A stretch of 64,000 bases of DNA from Brevundimonas sp. Leaf363. Its GTDB lineage: Bacteria > Pseudomonadota > Alphaproteobacteria > Caulobacterales > Caulobacteraceae. The notes beneath the pieces are model-generated. The model was not told the DNA's origin, made no database searches, and saw nothing but the letters and a program-made list of their open reading frames with translations. Positions 15,265 through 25,291 of the stretch are shown here, one piece after another; positions within the stretch are counted from its first letter, which is position 1; every line of letters begins with the position of its first letter. The stretch lies in assembly GCF_001424025.1 (NCBI RefSeq), contig NZ_LMPZ01000005.1:88063-152062 (forward strand), in the 5' to 3' direction. A program made the translations under genes and the position numbers.

Positions 15265-16797
15265 TCACTGCGGCGCGGGTTCGTCGACCGGTTCGGACGG
15301 CTCGTCCGCCGCGGCGTCCAGCGCCTCCTGGCTCAGCGGCGCCTGACCCGCCAGGGCGCGGTCGATCATCTGCTGGGCGGCTTCGGCCTGGCCGTCGTTG
15401 TGCGGCGCATTGGCGATGGGCTTCATCAGGATGATGGCTTCGTCGTTCTTGCCCGCCTGCATCAGGGCGTTGGCGTAACCGAAGCGGATGTTCGGCAGCT
15501 GCGGCGCCAGGTTGAAGGCCTGGTCCCAGGTCAGCAGGTCGTTGTCGTTGGGATAGGACTGCGACCACTGGCGGGTCTCGGCCAGCATCTGCAGCGTGTA
15601 GAAGTGGGTCGGGTCGGCCTGGTACGCGCGCGCCAGATAGGCGCGCGCCTCGCGGATCGTGGCCAGGGACGCCTGATAGTCGGTCTCGTCGCGCGCATGG
15701 TCGATGCGCTCCGCCGCCAGCCGCTGCAGGGCGCCGACATTGGCCGGCTCGATCTCCAGCACCCGCTGCAGGGTCGCCTCGCCGATGGCCTTGTCGCCCA
15801 GATCCATCTCGGCCCGGCCCAGTTGCAGCAGGGCGAAGGCGTCGTCGGGATAGCGCGCCGCCGCCGTGCGGATCGCCGCCAGGGTCGGCGCCTTGTCCTC
15901 GTCCGCCACGCCGTCGCTCAGCCGCTGGCCGATCAGCAGCAGGTCGTCGGCCGACGGGGGCAGGGTGGTGACGGTGATCTCGGCCGGCGCTCGCTGGAAG
16001 CTGTAGCGGGTCAGGGTGATGCGGTCGCGCATATAGCCCCGCAGTTCCGTCTTCAGGGCGGCCAGATCCATGCCCGTCGCGCGCTGCATGGCCTCGACCG
16101 GGTCGCCGCCGGCGCTGACGTCGCGGACATAGGCCTGCAGCAGCGGCCGCCGGCTCTCGTCGTTCATGAAATAGTGGGTCAGCAGCCACGCCACCGGATA
16201 GTAGGTCGGCGCCACCGCGCTGGTGTTGATCACCGACGGCCGCTCGGTCAGCAGGGTCTCCAGCGGCAGCCAGCTGCTTTGCGACAGCCAGTAGGCGGTG
16301 TTGTCCTCATAGCCCCCCAGCGTCACGCGTGACTGCAGGACGTCGGCGGTGGCGTAATATTCCGCCAGTCCCTCGACCAGCCAGCCGGGATAGGCGGCCA
16401 ATCCGCCGGTCGCGATCGAGAGGTGGTGGAAATACTCGTGCAGCAGGGTGTGGTCGCCGCCGGTCATCGACAGGGCGAAGATGTCGTCGTTGCGTGGAAT
16501 GTAGACGCCCTGGATGTTCTCGCCGGCGCCCGGCAGCACCTGCAGCAGGTCGCGGCGATTGCGCAGCAGATAGACGGGGAATTTACGGGGCGGGGCGTCG
16601 GTCGACAGGCCCAGGCGCAGGCGCACGATGTAATCGAACGTCTCCAGCTTCTGAACGTACGTGACCAGCTCGCGCTCGCCGCCCTGGCTGTAGACGATGA
16701 AACGCTCGCTTTCGGCGCGCTTCCATTCCGCGGCGGCCGGCGAGGCGGCGGCGATGGCGCACAGCGTGGCCAGCGCAAAAATCCAGCGTTTCAACAT
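15265..16797 (-). CDS. Secreted zinc-peptidase-like protein with TPR domain
   Basis: The product has 510 residues. MLKRWIFALATLCAIAAASPAAA is a signal peptide. A gluzincin-like metal site follows, with H120-E-Y-F-H124 and E142 in WLVEGLAEYYA, inside a region that resembles DUF1570-type peptidase domains. Residues about 320-490 are TPR-like repeats (for example AFALLQLGRAEMDLGDKAIGEATLQRVLEIEP). It ends with an acidic Glu/Pro tail. The start is ATG 16797 because the signal peptide begins there. It is likely periplasmic; the substrate is unknown. Confidence 0.8.
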   Translation of the reverse strand: MLKRWIFALATLCAIAAASPAAAEWKRAESERFIVYSQGGERELVTYVQKLETFDYIVRLRLGLSTDAPPRKFPVYLLRNRRDLLQVLPGAGENIQGVYIPRNDDIFALSMTGGDHTLLHEYFHHLSIATGGLAAYPGWLVEGLAEYYATADVLQSRVTLGGYEDNTAYWLSQSSWLPLETLLTERPSVINTSAVAPTYYPVAWLLTHYFMNDESRRPLLQAYVRDVSAGGDPVEAMQRATGMDLAALKTELRGYMRDRITLTRYSFQRAPAEITVTTLPPSADDLLLIGQRLSDGVADEDKAPTLAAIRTAAARYPDDAFALLQLGRAEMDLGDKAIGEATLQRVLEIEPANVGALQRLAAERIDHARDETDYQASLATIREARAYLARAYQADPTHFYTLQMLAETRQWSQSYPNDNDLLTWDQAFNLAPQLPNIRFGYANALMQAGKNDEAIILMKPIANAPHNDGQAEAAQQMIDRALAGQAPLSQEALDAAADEPSEPVDEPAPQ

Positions 16798-16889
16798 GAT
16801 GGGCCCCCGCCTTCCCCAAGGCGCGGACATCTAGAGCCGAAACCGCCCTTGTCGCAAGCGCAGGTTGCGATCGGTCGGGTGTCGCGGCC

Positions 16890-17270
16890 TCAGGCAGCCA
16901 TTCGGTTCCACACCGCGCGGTCGGCGGCGACCGGGCTCAGGCGGCCCTTGCGGGCGCTCTGCCCCAGTTGGGCCAGGACGGCCTCGGGCAGGGCGCAGAA
17001 CCGCGGCTCGACCAGTTCGGGCGCGCAGTCCTTTTCCGGTGCGCAGAACAGAGCGGCGTTCACCTCGGGCGAGCGGTCGGCGATAAGCCAGGCCAGCCGG
17101 CGCGCCTTCTGCGGATCGGTGCGATGAAGCATCGGGTCCTCGGCGAACAGCTCGCAGCCCAGCTCCAGCACATAGTCGAAGTCCAGGCTGTCGAAGCGGC
17201 GCGCGTCCCCAGGCGTGACCGGGCAGGTCTCGTCCAGATCGAACACGACGTCATTCAACAGGAACAGCAT
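16890..17270 (-). CDS. Small conserved-looking protein of unknown function
   Basis: The product is 126 residues from ATG 17270 ([14 protein letters not shown]), or 138 from ATG 17306; both have weak ribosome sites (AGAGG and GGTGA). No signal peptide or membrane helix is seen. [43 protein letters not shown] is the most structured part. Four Cys ([14 protein letters not shown] and FCALP) are spread through the chain. I cannot assign a function. It lies between the TPR peptidase and DUF1345 genes on the same strand. Confidence 0.65.
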   Translation of the reverse strand: MLFLLNDVVFDLDETCPVTPGDARRFDSLDFDYVLELGCELFAEDPMLHRTDPQKARRLAWLIADRSPEVNAALFCAPEKDCAPELVEPRFCALPEAVLAQLGQSARKGRLSPVAADRAVWNRMAA

Positions 17271-17397
17271 GGGGCCTCTGGCGCGAACCGGACGTTTCTC
17301 GTCCATGTCGTCACCATACGGACGGCCGCTTGCGGTCCCGTTTCCGAACGCGGTTAAGCCTTTCGCACCGACCGTTAAGCGCGTTTACGCGCCGGTC

Positions 17398-18045
17398 TCA
17401 TCCTTGCCCCATCAAGGTCACGGCCAGATTGACCGTCAGGGCCAGGACGACGGTGTTGAACAGGAACGCCGTCAGGCTGTGCACGGTGGCCAGGCGGCGC
17501 AGGGGCCGGCTGGAAATCTGGATGTCGGCGGTCTGCGACGCGACGCCGATGATCAGGGCGAAATGCAGGAAGTCCCAATAGTCGGGGTCGTCCTCGCCGG
17601 GGAACAGCAGGCCGCCCGCCACCCCGTTCTTCTCCGGCGCATAGAACCGGTGGGCGTAATGCAGGGCGAAGATGACGTGGGTGAACAGCCACGACACCGT
17701 CACCGCCCCCACGGCCAGCAGCGCCCCCGACGCGCTCTGTCGCCCTTGCGCGGCCTCGCCGATCACGACCCCGACGCTGCCCAGCGCCGCGCAGAGGGCC
17801 AGAGGCAGAACGAAGGCGCCGCCCTGATCCAGCGCGGCCGCGCGTTCGCGGATCGCTTGCGTGCCCTTGCTGCGCGCCATGTTCAAGAGCGATCCGGCGA
17901 TGAAGAGCGCCATCGCCGTCTCGCCGCCCAAGGCCGCGCGGCTCAGCCAGCCGAAGGGGACCGCCGCCATGCCGACGACCAGGCCCGCCGCCGCAGAGGC
18001 GAACAACAGGCCGTGCAGGCGAAGCATCGAGGGGTGATCGGCCAT
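17398..18045 (-). CDS. DUF1345-family membrane protein
   Basis: The product is 215 residues with about five hydrophobic helices, the DUF1345 arrangement. The typical C-terminal part is present: [20 protein letters not shown], then [22 protein letters not shown] and [19 protein letters not shown]. The function of the family is unknown; it is an inner-membrane protein. ATG 18045 (MADHPSML) has a good AGGGTGA ribosome site. ATG 18075 would add ten residues and is also possible. It is divergent from the malate synthase gene. Confidence 0.85.
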   Translation of the reverse strand: MADHPSMLRLHGLLFASAAAGLVVGMAAVPFGWLSRAALGGETAMALFIAGSLLNMARSKGTQAIRERAAALDQGGAFVLPLALCAALGSVGVVIGEAAQGRQSASGALLAVGAVTVSWLFTHVIFALHYAHRFYAPEKNGVAGGLLFPGEDDPDYWDFLHFALIIGVASQTADIQISSRPLRRLATVHSLTAFLFNTVVLALTVNLAVTLMGQG

Positions 18046-18144
18046 CGGCGTCACCCTGCGCTTCGGCGCAAACATCCGCAAAGCCTCTCGACTTCCGCTG
18101 CGTCATCACGGAATGTTACAGTCGTCTCCCCGACGGATCGAGCC

Positions 18145-20259
18145 ATGACCTATTTTAACCGCGCGGACCTGTCGGTCGCGCCCGAGATCGCCGCCCTGAT
18201 CGAGGACGAGGTGCTGTCCGGCCTCGGTCTCGAACCGGAAGCCTTCTGGGCAGGCGCGGCGGCGATCTTCGCCCGGTTCGCGCCGGAGAACCGGCGGCTG
18301 CTGGCGGTGCGCGACGACCTGCAGGCGAAGATCGACGCCTGGCATGAGGCCCGGCGCGGCCAGCCCTATGACAGCGCCACGTCCGAGACCTTCCTGCGCG
18401 AGGTCGGCTATCTGGTCGCCGAGCCTGAACCCTTCGCCATCGGCACGAGAGGCGTCGATCCGGAGGTGGCGACCATGGCGGGGCCGCAACTGGTGGTCCC
18501 GATCCTCAACGCCCGCTTCCTGCTGAATGCCGCCAATGCGCGCTGGGGCAGCCTATATGACGCGCTGTATGGGACCGACGCGCTGGGCGACCTGCCGGCG
18601 GGCGGCGGCTACGATCCGGCGCGCGGCGCGCGGGTGGTGGCGCGGGCCAAGGCTTTCTTGGACGAGGCCCTGCCGCTGAAGAGCGGGCGGTGGGCGGACG
18701 TGACCGACATCGCGGCGGCCGATCTGGCCGAGCCCGCCCAGTTCGTCGGTTCGACCGAGGGGTCGCGGCTCTATCGCCACAACGGCCTGCATATCGAAGT
18801 GGTGACCGACCGCTCATCCGCCATCGGGCGCAGCGATCCTGCGGGGATCAGTGACGTGGTGCTCGAGGCGGCGCTGACCACCATCTGCGACCTGGAGGAT
18901 TCGGTCGCGGCGGTCGATGCGGCGGACAAGGCGGCGGCCTACCGGAACTGGCTGGGCCTGATGAAGGGCGATCTGGTCGAGACCTTCGACAAGGGCGGCC
19001 AGAGCCTGACGCGGCGCCTGGCCGAGGACCGCGTCTTCACCGCGCCGGACGGATCGGCCGTGACGCTGAAGGGCCGCAGCCTGCTGTTCGTGCGCAACGT
19101 CGGCCACCTGATGACCAATCCGGCCGTGCGGCTGGCGGACGGATCGGATGCGCCGGAAGGCATACTGGACGCCATCGTCACCAGCCTGATCGCGCTGCAC
19201 GATGTGAGGGGCGCCGGTCGCAACAGCGCCGCCGGGTCGATCTACATCGTCAAACCCAAGATGCATGGGCCGGACGAGTGCGCCTTCACCGACGCCCTGT
19301 TCGACGCGGTGGAGGACCTGCTGGCCCTGCCGCGCCACACGATCAAGGTCGGGGTGATGGACGAGGAGCGACGCACGTCCGCCAACCTCGCCGCCTGCAT
19401 CCACGCGGTGAAGGACCGCATCGTCTTCATCAACACCGGCTTCCTGGACCGCACCGGCGACGAGATCCACACCGCCATGCAGGCCGGGCCGGTGGTCCCC
19501 AAGGGCGAGATCAAGTCGGCCGCCTGGATCGCCGCCTATGAGGCGCGCAACGTCGCTATCGGCCTGGCCTGCGGCCTCAACGGCAAGGCCCAGATCGGCA
19601 AGGGCATGTGGGCGGCGCCCGACCGAATGGCGGACATGCTGGCCCAGAAGGCGGCGCATCCGAAGACGGGCGCCAACACAGCCTGGGTCCCGTCGCCGAC
19701 CGCCGCGACCCTGCACGCCCTTCACTATCACCAGAGCGACGTGTTCGCCCTGCGGGACGCCATCGCCGCGCAACCTGTTCCACCGCTGTCGGCCCTGCTG
19801 ACCCCGCCCTTGGCAGAGGGCCGCAACTGGACGCCGGACGAGATTGCCGCTGAGCTGGACAACAACGCCCAGGGCATCCTCGGCTACGTCGTGCGCTGGA
19901 TCGACCAGGGCGTGGGCTGCTCCAAGGTGCCGGACATCCACGACATCGGCCTGATGGAGGACCGCGCCACCCTGCGCATCTCGTCCCAGCACATGGCCAA
20001 CTGGCTGCTGCACGGGGTGTGCACGGCGGCCGACGCCGACGCCGCACTCCTGCGCATGGCCGCCAAGGTCGATGCCCAGAACGCGGGCGATCCGCTCTAC
20101 CGCCCCATGGCGCCGGACCCGGCGGGCAGCCTCGCCTTCCAGGCGGCGCGCCACCTGGTGTTCGAAGGCCTGACCCAGCCGAACGGCTACACGGAGCCGC
20201 TGCTGCATGCCTACCGGCTCAAAGCCAAAGCGTCCCTCTCCCAAAGGGAGAGGGCTTGA
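18145..20259 (+). CDS. glcB: Malate synthase G
   Basis: Malate synthase condenses glyoxylate with acetyl-CoA in the glyoxylate bypass or glycolate use. The 704-residue length and the motifs [69 protein letters not shown] and [16 protein letters not shown] identify the G isoform. The start is ATG 18145; upstream in-frame sequence belongs to the intergenic region and the opposite strand. The last residues (SLSQRERA) are encoded by the left arm of an inverted-repeat element at 20233-20403, so the natural C-terminus was replaced. No isocitrate lyase gene is in the window. Confidence 0.96.
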   Translation: MTYFNRADLSVAPEIAALIEDEVLSGLGLEPEAFWAGAAAIFARFAPENRRLLAVRDDLQAKIDAWHEARRGQPYDSATSETFLREVGYLVAEPEPFAIGTRGVDPEVATMAGPQLVVPILNARFLLNAANARWGSLYDALYGTDALGDLPAGGGYDPARGARVVARAKAFLDEALPLKSGRWADVTDIAAADLAEPAQFVGSTEGSRLYRHNGLHIEVVTDRSSAIGRSDPAGISDVVLEAALTTICDLEDSVAAVDAADKAAAYRNWLGLMKGDLVETFDKGGQSLTRRLAEDRVFTAPDGSAVTLKGRSLLFVRNVGHLMTNPAVRLADGSDAPEGILDAIVTSLIALHDVRGAGRNSAAGSIYIVKPKMHGPDECAFTDALFDAVEDLLALPRHTIKVGVMDEERRTSANLAACIHAVKDRIVFINTGFLDRTGDEIHTAMQAGPVVPKGEIKSAAWIAAYEARNVAIGLACGLNGKAQIGKGMWAAPDRMADMLAQKAAHPKTGANTAWVPSPTAATLHALHYHQSDVFALRDAIAAQPVPPLSALLTPPLAEGRNWTPDEIAAELDNNAQGILGYVVRWIDQGVGCSKVPDIHDIGLMEDRATLRISSQHMANWLLHGVCTAADADAALLRMAAKVDAQNAGDPLYRPMAPDPAGSLAFQAARHLVFEGLTQPNGYTEPLLHAYRLKAKASLSQRERA

Positions 20260-20403
20260 GCGCACGGCGGCGATAGCCGTCGTTCTGGCGCGAAAGGGTG
20301 AGGGGACCGCCCTGTCCTGTTAGCCGCCCACCCCTCACCCTTTCGGCTTAGCCAATCGCCTTCGGCTCCTGGAGCCTCAAGCCCTCTCCCTCTGGGAGAG
20401 GGA
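20233..20403. repeat. Nested inverted-repeat element A at the end of glcB
   Basis: Outer arms 20233-20260 and 20376-20403 are 28 bases each and complementary at 27 of 28 positions. Inner arms 20291-20305 and 20331-20345 are a perfect 15-base inverted repeat. Each outer arm also contains its own small CCCTCTCCC/GGGAGAGGG palindrome. The glcB stop lies inside the left arm. It looks like a mobile or structural intergenic element (MITE- or REP-like) and might also terminate transcription. Confidence 0.8.
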
Positions 20404-20485
20404 AGATCCCCGAGTGTGACTCAGCCGTAACTTGCGATTCACTCTCTGCGGCGACAGGTTGCCGCCGCTGGTTGGGGAGTTGCGC

Positions 20486-21364
20486 ATGCTGGTCGTCGAG
20501 AATCTGGTCCACGTCTACGGCAACGGCGTGCGCGCCCTCGACGACGTCAGCCTGACGGTCCCCACCGGCATGTTCGGCCTGCTGGGCCCCAACGGCGCGG
20601 GCAAGTCGACGCTGATGCGCTCGATCGCGACGCTGCAGACGCCGACCAGCGGCTCCATCACCTTCGGCGACATCGACGTCATCAAGGACCCGGAGGAGCT
20701 GCGCCGCACCCTGGGCTATCTGCCCCAGGACTTCGGCGTCTACCCGCGCGTCTCGGCCTACGACATGCTGGATCACATGGCGGTTCTGAAGGGCATCGCC
20801 GGCGGCAAGGAGCGCAAGGAAACGGTCGAGGCGCTGCTGAACCAGGTCAACCTGTGGTCCGTGCGCAAGAAGGCCCTGGCCGGCTTCTCGGGCGGCATGC
20901 GCCAGCGCTTCGGCATCGCCCAGGCCCTGATCGGCAATCCAAAGCTGATCATCGTCGACGAGCCGACCGCGGGCCTCGACCCGGAGGAGCGCAACCGCTT
21001 CCTCAACCTGCTCGCCGAGATCGCCGAGGGGGTGGTCATCATCCTGTCGACCCACATCGTCGAGGACGTGGCCGACCTGTGCCCGCGCATGGCCGTGCTG
21101 GCCGGCGGCAAGATCCGCATGGAGGGCGCCCCCGTCGAGCTGATGAAGTCGATGAACGGCCGCGTCTGGAAGAAGACCATCGACAAGGAGGCGCTGGCCG
21201 ATCACCAGGCCCGCTACGAGGTCATCTCGACCCGCCTGTTCGCCGGCCGCACCGTGATCCACGTCCTGGCCGACGGTCGTCCGGGCGAAGGCTTCGAACC
21301 GGTCCCCGGCGGGCTGGAGGACGTCTACTTCTCGACCCTGGCCGCCACCCGCCGCGCGGCCTGA
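20486..21364 (+). CDS. ABC transporter ATP-binding protein
   Basis: The 292-residue ATPase has Walker A GPNGAGKST, the signature FSGGMRQRFGIAQAL, Walker B LIIVDEPTAGLDP and the switch STHIVED. It is the ATP-binding partner of the next gene, 4 bases downstream. ATG 20486 follows GGGGAG. The upstream frame is open but falls in the repeat element. The CcmA-like family commonly pairs with gliding- or export-type permeases; here the permease is fused to an M1 peptidase domain. Confidence 0.93.
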   Translation: MLVVENLVHVYGNGVRALDDVSLTVPTGMFGLLGPNGAGKSTLMRSIATLQTPTSGSITFGDIDVIKDPEELRRTLGYLPQDFGVYPRVSAYDMLDHMAVLKGIAGGKERKETVEALLNQVNLWSVRKKALAGFSGGMRQRFGIAQALIGNPKLIIVDEPTAGLDPEERNRFLNLLAEIAEGVVIILSTHIVEDVADLCPRMAVLAGGKIRMEGAPVELMKSMNGRVWKKTIDKEALADHQARYEVISTRLFAGRTVIHVLADGRPGEGFEPVPGGLEDVYFSTLAATRRAA

Positions 21365-21368
21365 TCCC

Positions 21369-24300
21369 ATGTTCGTCAAGATCGCGGCCTTCGAGTTCCG
21401 CTACCAGCTTCGCCAGCCCGCCTTCTGGGTCATCGCCATCCTGTTCGCCCTGATCGGCTTCGGCGCCGTGGCCAGCGACAACGTCGGCCTGGTCGCAGGC
21501 TCGAACGTGCACAAGAACGCGCCCCATGTTCTGGCCATCCTGAACATGATCGGGTCGGTCTTCTTCATGCTGGCGACCACGGCCATCGTCGCCAACGTCG
21601 TGGCGCGGGACGCCCAGAGCGGCTTCGGGCCGATGATCCAGAGCACGCGGGTCACCAAGTTCGACTATCTGTACGGACGTTTCACGGGCGCCTTCGGGGC
21701 CGTGGCTCTGGCCTTCCTGGCCATCAACATCGGCGCCGTGGTCGGCATGGCCATGCCCTGGGTCGATCCCGAGACGATCGGCCCCTTCCGCATCGGCGAC
21801 TTCGTCTGGGCCTATGTGGTCATGGGGCTGCCGTCGGTCCTGCTGACCTCGGCCCTGTTCTTCGCCCTGGCCACCGCCACACGCTCGATGATGGCCACCT
21901 ACGTCGGGGTCGTGGCGGTCTTCATCCTGTACATGACGGTCAACTCGGTGCTCGACAAACCGCAGTTCGAGGGCCTCATGGTCTGGCTCGATCCGTTCGG
22001 CGGCTTCGCCTTCGAACAGGCGACCAAGTACTTCACCCCGCTGGAGCGCAACACGATCAACCCGTCGCTGGACGGGACGCTGGGCTGGAACCGGGTGCTG
22101 TGGTCGGCGATCGGGCTGGGCTTCCTGGCGCTCGCCTACGGGGTCTTCCAGTTCTCGGCCAAGGGCGCCAAGCCCAAGACGGCCGCCCGCCTGGCCGCCC
22201 AGGCCGAAGCGCCCGCGCCCGCGCCGGTCGCGACCGGCCCGCTGGCCACGCCCGCCTTCGGCCTGAAGAGCGCCCTCGCCGTCCTGGTCGCACGCACCCG
22301 GTTCGAGACCGTCCTGGTGTTCAAGAGCCCGGCCTATGCGGTCCTGATCCTGCTGGGCTTCGCCTTTGCGGTGGCCACGCTGCTGTTCATGGGCGAGATC
22401 TACGGCGCGCCGGTGCTGCCGGTGACGCGCGTGGTCATCGGGACGCTGGTGGGCGCGTTCGGCCTGATCTCCATGATCGTGGCGATCTACTATTCGGGCG
22501 AGCTGGTCTGGCGCGACCGCGAGCGGCGCGTGCACGAGATCATCGACGCCTCCGCCGCGCCCGACTGGTCGTTCCTGATCCCCAAGACGCTGGCCCTGGC
22601 GCTGGTGCTGATCTCGACCCTGGCGGTCAGTGTCCTGGCCGGCGTCGTGGTCCAGACCTTCAGGGGCTGGTTCGACTACCGCTTCGACCAGTATCTGGCC
22701 TGGTATCTCTGGCCCGAGACCATCAGCTACGTCCAGCTGGCCATCCTGGCGATCTTCGTTCAGGCGCTGTCGCCCAACAAGTTCGTCGGCTGGGCGGTGA
22801 TGGTGGTCTACATCATCGCGACCATCGTTTCGGCCAACCTCGGCTTCGACCACCTGCTGTATCGCTATGGTCAGTCGATCGGCGTGCCGCTGTCGGACAT
22901 GAACGGCACGGGCCAGTTCGCGACCTTCGCGACCTGGACCAACAGCTACTGGCTGGCGTTCGGCGTGGTGCTGCTGGTGCTGGTCTATGGCCTGTGGCGG
23001 CGAGGGACCGAGACTCGGCTCCTGCCTCGGATCCGGCGCCTGCCGCGCCGTCTGATGGGCCCGGCGGGCGTGCTGGGCGGCGCGGCGCTGGCGGCCTTCG
23101 TCGGCCTGGGCGTCTTCATCTTCATCAACACCAACGTCTGGAACGAGTACCGCAGCCGCGACGCAGAGCAGGACGAACAGGCCGCCTACGAAAAGGCGCT
23201 GTTGCCCTTCGAGACCACGCCCCAGCCCTCGGTCACGCACCTGCGCCTGAACCTGAACCTGCATCCCCACCAGCCGCGCCTGGTCACCGACGGCGAGTAC
23301 GTCATCCAGAACCGCACGGCCGCGCCGCTGAGCGAAATCCATCTGCGCTGGATGGACGACGTCGACATGCAGCGGCTGGACGTCCAGGGCGCCCGCGTCG
23401 CGCGCGAATGGAAGGACTTCGACTACCGCATCTATCGCTTCAACACGCCGATGCAGCCGGGCGAGACGCGCACCGTCCGCTTCCGCACCGTGGTCCAGCA
23501 GCGCGGCTTCAAGAACAGCGGCAACACCACCCGCCTGGTCGACAACGGGACCTTCATCACCAACAGCGAGTTCGCGCCGATCATCGGCATGAGCCGCGAT
23601 GGCCTGCTGACCGACCGGACCCAACGGCGCAAGCGCGGCCTGCCCGCCGAGCTGCGGATGGCCAAGCTGGAGGACGAGACGGCGCGCGGGCGCAACTACA
23701 TCGGCGCCGACTGGACCACGGCCGACATCACCGTCACCACCGATGCGGACCAGACCCCGATCGCGCCTGGCACGCTGGCCTCGGACCAGATCGCCAACGG
23801 TCGCCGCACCGCCCGCTTCGTCACCGAGACGCCGGTGCTGAACTTCTTCTCGGTGCAGTCCGCCCGCTACGAGGCGACGCGCCGGACGCATAACGGGGTG
23901 GAGATGGTCGTCTATCACGACGCCGCCCACGGCCGGAACGTGGAGCGGATGCTGAAGGCGCTGGCCGCGTCTCTCGACTATTTCCAGGCCTGCTTCGGCC
24001 CCTATCAGTTCCGCCAGGCCCGGATCACCGAATATCCCGCCTACGCCAGCTATGCGCAGTCCTTCCCCAACACCTTCGCCTGGTCCGAAGGCCTGGGCTT
24101 CATCGCCGATCTGCGGAATCCGGAGAAGATCGACTACGTCACCTACATCGCCGCCCACGAGTTCGCACACCAGTGGTGGGCGCACCAGGTGGTCGGCGCG
24201 GACGTGCAGGGCGCGACGGCTCTGTCGGAAAGCCAGGCCCAGTATTCGGCCCTGATGGTGATGGAGCGCCTCTACGGCCGCGACCAGATCCGCCGCTTCC

Positions 24301-24941
24301 TGAAGAAGGAACTGGACACCTATCTGTCCTCGCGCGGCGACGAGACGATCGAGGAACTGCCGCTGGGCCGGGTCGAGAACCAGACCTACATCCACTATCA
24401 GAAGGGCGGGCTGGTCATGTACCTGCTGCGTGACCAGATCGGCGAGGCGGCGGTCAACGGCGCCCTGCGTCAGATGATCGCCGACTTCGGCTTCAAGGCC
24501 GGGCCCTATCCGCTCTCGACCGATCTGGTGGCGGCGCTGCGGGCGCGGGCGCCGGCGGACAAGCAGGGCCTCATCACCGACCTGTTCGAGCGCATCACCC
24601 TCTATGACGTGAAGACCGTCGGATCGTCGGTGACGGCCCGCCCGGACGGCCGGTTCGACGTCAGCGTCACGGTCGAGGCGCGCAAGCTCTATGTCGACGG
24701 CCAGGGCACGGAGACCGAGGCGCCGCTGGCGGAAACCATGGACATCGGCCTGTTCACCGCCCAGCCGGGCGAGGGCGCCTTCAACCCGCGCGACGTGGTG
24801 CTGATGGAGCGCAAGCCCATCCGCACGGGCTCGCAGACCTTCCGTTTCGTGACCGCGCGGCGGCCGACCTTCGTGGGCGTCGACCCCTACAACAAGTGGA
24901 TCGACCGCAACTCGGACGACAACGTCAAAGCGGTCGGCTGA
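21369..24941 (+). CDS. ABC transporter permease fused to an M1-family aminopeptidase domain
   Basis: The protein is 1190 residues. Residues 1 to about 590 hold the membrane part, with two similar halves of several helices each (from MFVKIAAFEFRYQLRQPAFWVI to about FVGLGVFIFINTNV). Residues about 610-1190 are an M1 metallopeptidase, with HEFAH at 930-934 and the third ligand Glu at about 954 (LSESQAQYSA). The GxMEN substrate motif of typical M1 enzymes is not evident; the equivalent region reads EYPAYASYAQSFPNTFAWSEG near residue 896. Fusions of this order are known in proteobacteria, function unclear. The periplasmic face for the peptidase is inference. It is one operon with the ATPase. Confidence 0.9.
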   Translation: MFVKIAAFEFRYQLRQPAFWVIAILFALIGFGAVASDNVGLVAGSNVHKNAPHVLAILNMIGSVFFMLATTAIVANVVARDAQSGFGPMIQSTRVTKFDYLYGRFTGAFGAVALAFLAINIGAVVGMAMPWVDPETIGPFRIGDFVWAYVVMGLPSVLLTSALFFALATATRSMMATYVGVVAVFILYMTVNSVLDKPQFEGLMVWLDPFGGFAFEQATKYFTPLERNTINPSLDGTLGWNRVLWSAIGLGFLALAYGVFQFSAKGAKPKTAARLAAQAEAPAPAPVATGPLATPAFGLKSALAVLVARTRFETVLVFKSPAYAVLILLGFAFAVATLLFMGEIYGAPVLPVTRVVIGTLVGAFGLISMIVAIYYSGELVWRDRERRVHEIIDASAAPDWSFLIPKTLALALVLISTLAVSVLAGVVVQTFRGWFDYRFDQYLAWYLWPETISYVQLAILAIFVQALSPNKFVGWAVMVVYIIATIVSANLGFDHLLYRYGQSIGVPLSDMNGTGQFATFATWTNSYWLAFGVVLLVLVYGLWRRGTETRLLPRIRRLPRRLMGPAGVLGGAALAAFVGLGVFIFINTNVWNEYRSRDAEQDEQAAYEKALLPFETTPQPSVTHLRLNLNLHPHQPRLVTDGEYVIQNRTAAPLSEIHLRWMDDVDMQRLDVQGARVAREWKDFDYRIYRFNTPMQPGETRTVRFRTVVQQRGFKNSGNTTRLVDNGTFITNSEFAPIIGMSRDGLLTDRTQRRKRGLPAELRMAKLEDETARGRNYIGADWTTADITVTTDADQTPIAPGTLASDQIANGRRTARFVTETPVLNFFSVQSARYEATRRTHNGVEMVVYHDAAHGRNVERMLKALAASLDYFQACFGPYQFRQARITEYPAYASYAQSFPNTFAWSEGLGFIADLRNPEKIDYVTYIAAHEFAHQWWAHQVVGADVQGATALSESQAQYSALMVMERLYGRDQIRRFLKKELDTYLSSRGDETIEELPLGRVENQTYIHYQKGGLVMYLLRDQIGEAAVNGALRQMIADFGFKAGPYPLSTDLVAALRARAPADKQGLITDLFERITLYDVKTVGSSVTARPDGRFDVSVTVEARKLYVDGQGTETEAPLAETMDIGLFTAQPGEGAFNPRDVVLMERKPIRTGSQTFRFVTARRPTFVGVDPYNKWIDRNSDDNVKAVG

Positions 24942-24984
24942 GGGCGGTGGGCTGACCCCGTCGAGGGATCAGCCCACGCCGGCG

Positions 24985-25194
24985 TCAGCTGCGGACCCAG
25001 CCCTTGTCGGCCATGCAGGTGACGAAGGCGGTCGAGTGTTCGTCGCCGCGCTGGCGGCATTCGTCGCGCGCGCCGTCAAAGGCCTGGGCGCCTTCGCCGT
25101 GCCAGGACCAGTCGCTGTCGCCGTCGATTACGGTCACGCAGGCCGAGGTCATCAGTGCGGTCGCCGCGGCGGCCAGGACGATCAGTTTCTTCAT
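24985..25194 (-). CDS. Small lipoprotein of unknown function
   Basis: The 69-residue product has a signal with a lipobox at the end of MKKLIVLAAAATALMTSAC, so Cys19 should be lipidated. The mature part is about 50 residues with two further Cys (ARDECRQRGDE and FVTCMADKGWV), which may form a disulphide. DKGW near the C-terminus resembles small entericidin- or YnbE-like envelope lipoproteins, but I cannot name it. ATG 25194 is preserved with AGGACTGCCCC upstream. Confidence 0.75.
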   Translation of the reverse strand: MKKLIVLAAAATALMTSACVTVIDGDSDWSWHGEGAQAFDGARDECRQRGDEHSTAFVTCMADKGWVRS

Positions 25195-25291
25195 GGGGCA
25201 GTCCTCCAGTTGAGAGACCATCGTCATCCCACCCGGTACGGCCAAGGTCCCGTTACAAGCCTGTAAACGGGATGAATTCGCCGTAAGATGC

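Noticed and set aside
17353..17380. Two TTAAG sequences upstream of the 17270 gene
   Set aside because: The spacing between the two TTAA elements is 15 bases, not 7, so this is not a CtrA site.
21222..24395. A long open frame on the minus strand across the permease/M1 gene
   Set aside because: It is antisense to a gene with clear motifs and shows only low-complexity, Arg/Gln/His-rich sequence typical of high-GC shadow frames.
25249..25271. An imperfect inverted repeat (CCCGTTACA / TGTAAACGGG) after ubiG
   Set aside because: It has a one-base bulge and no T-run. It may be a weak terminator, but I do not claim one.
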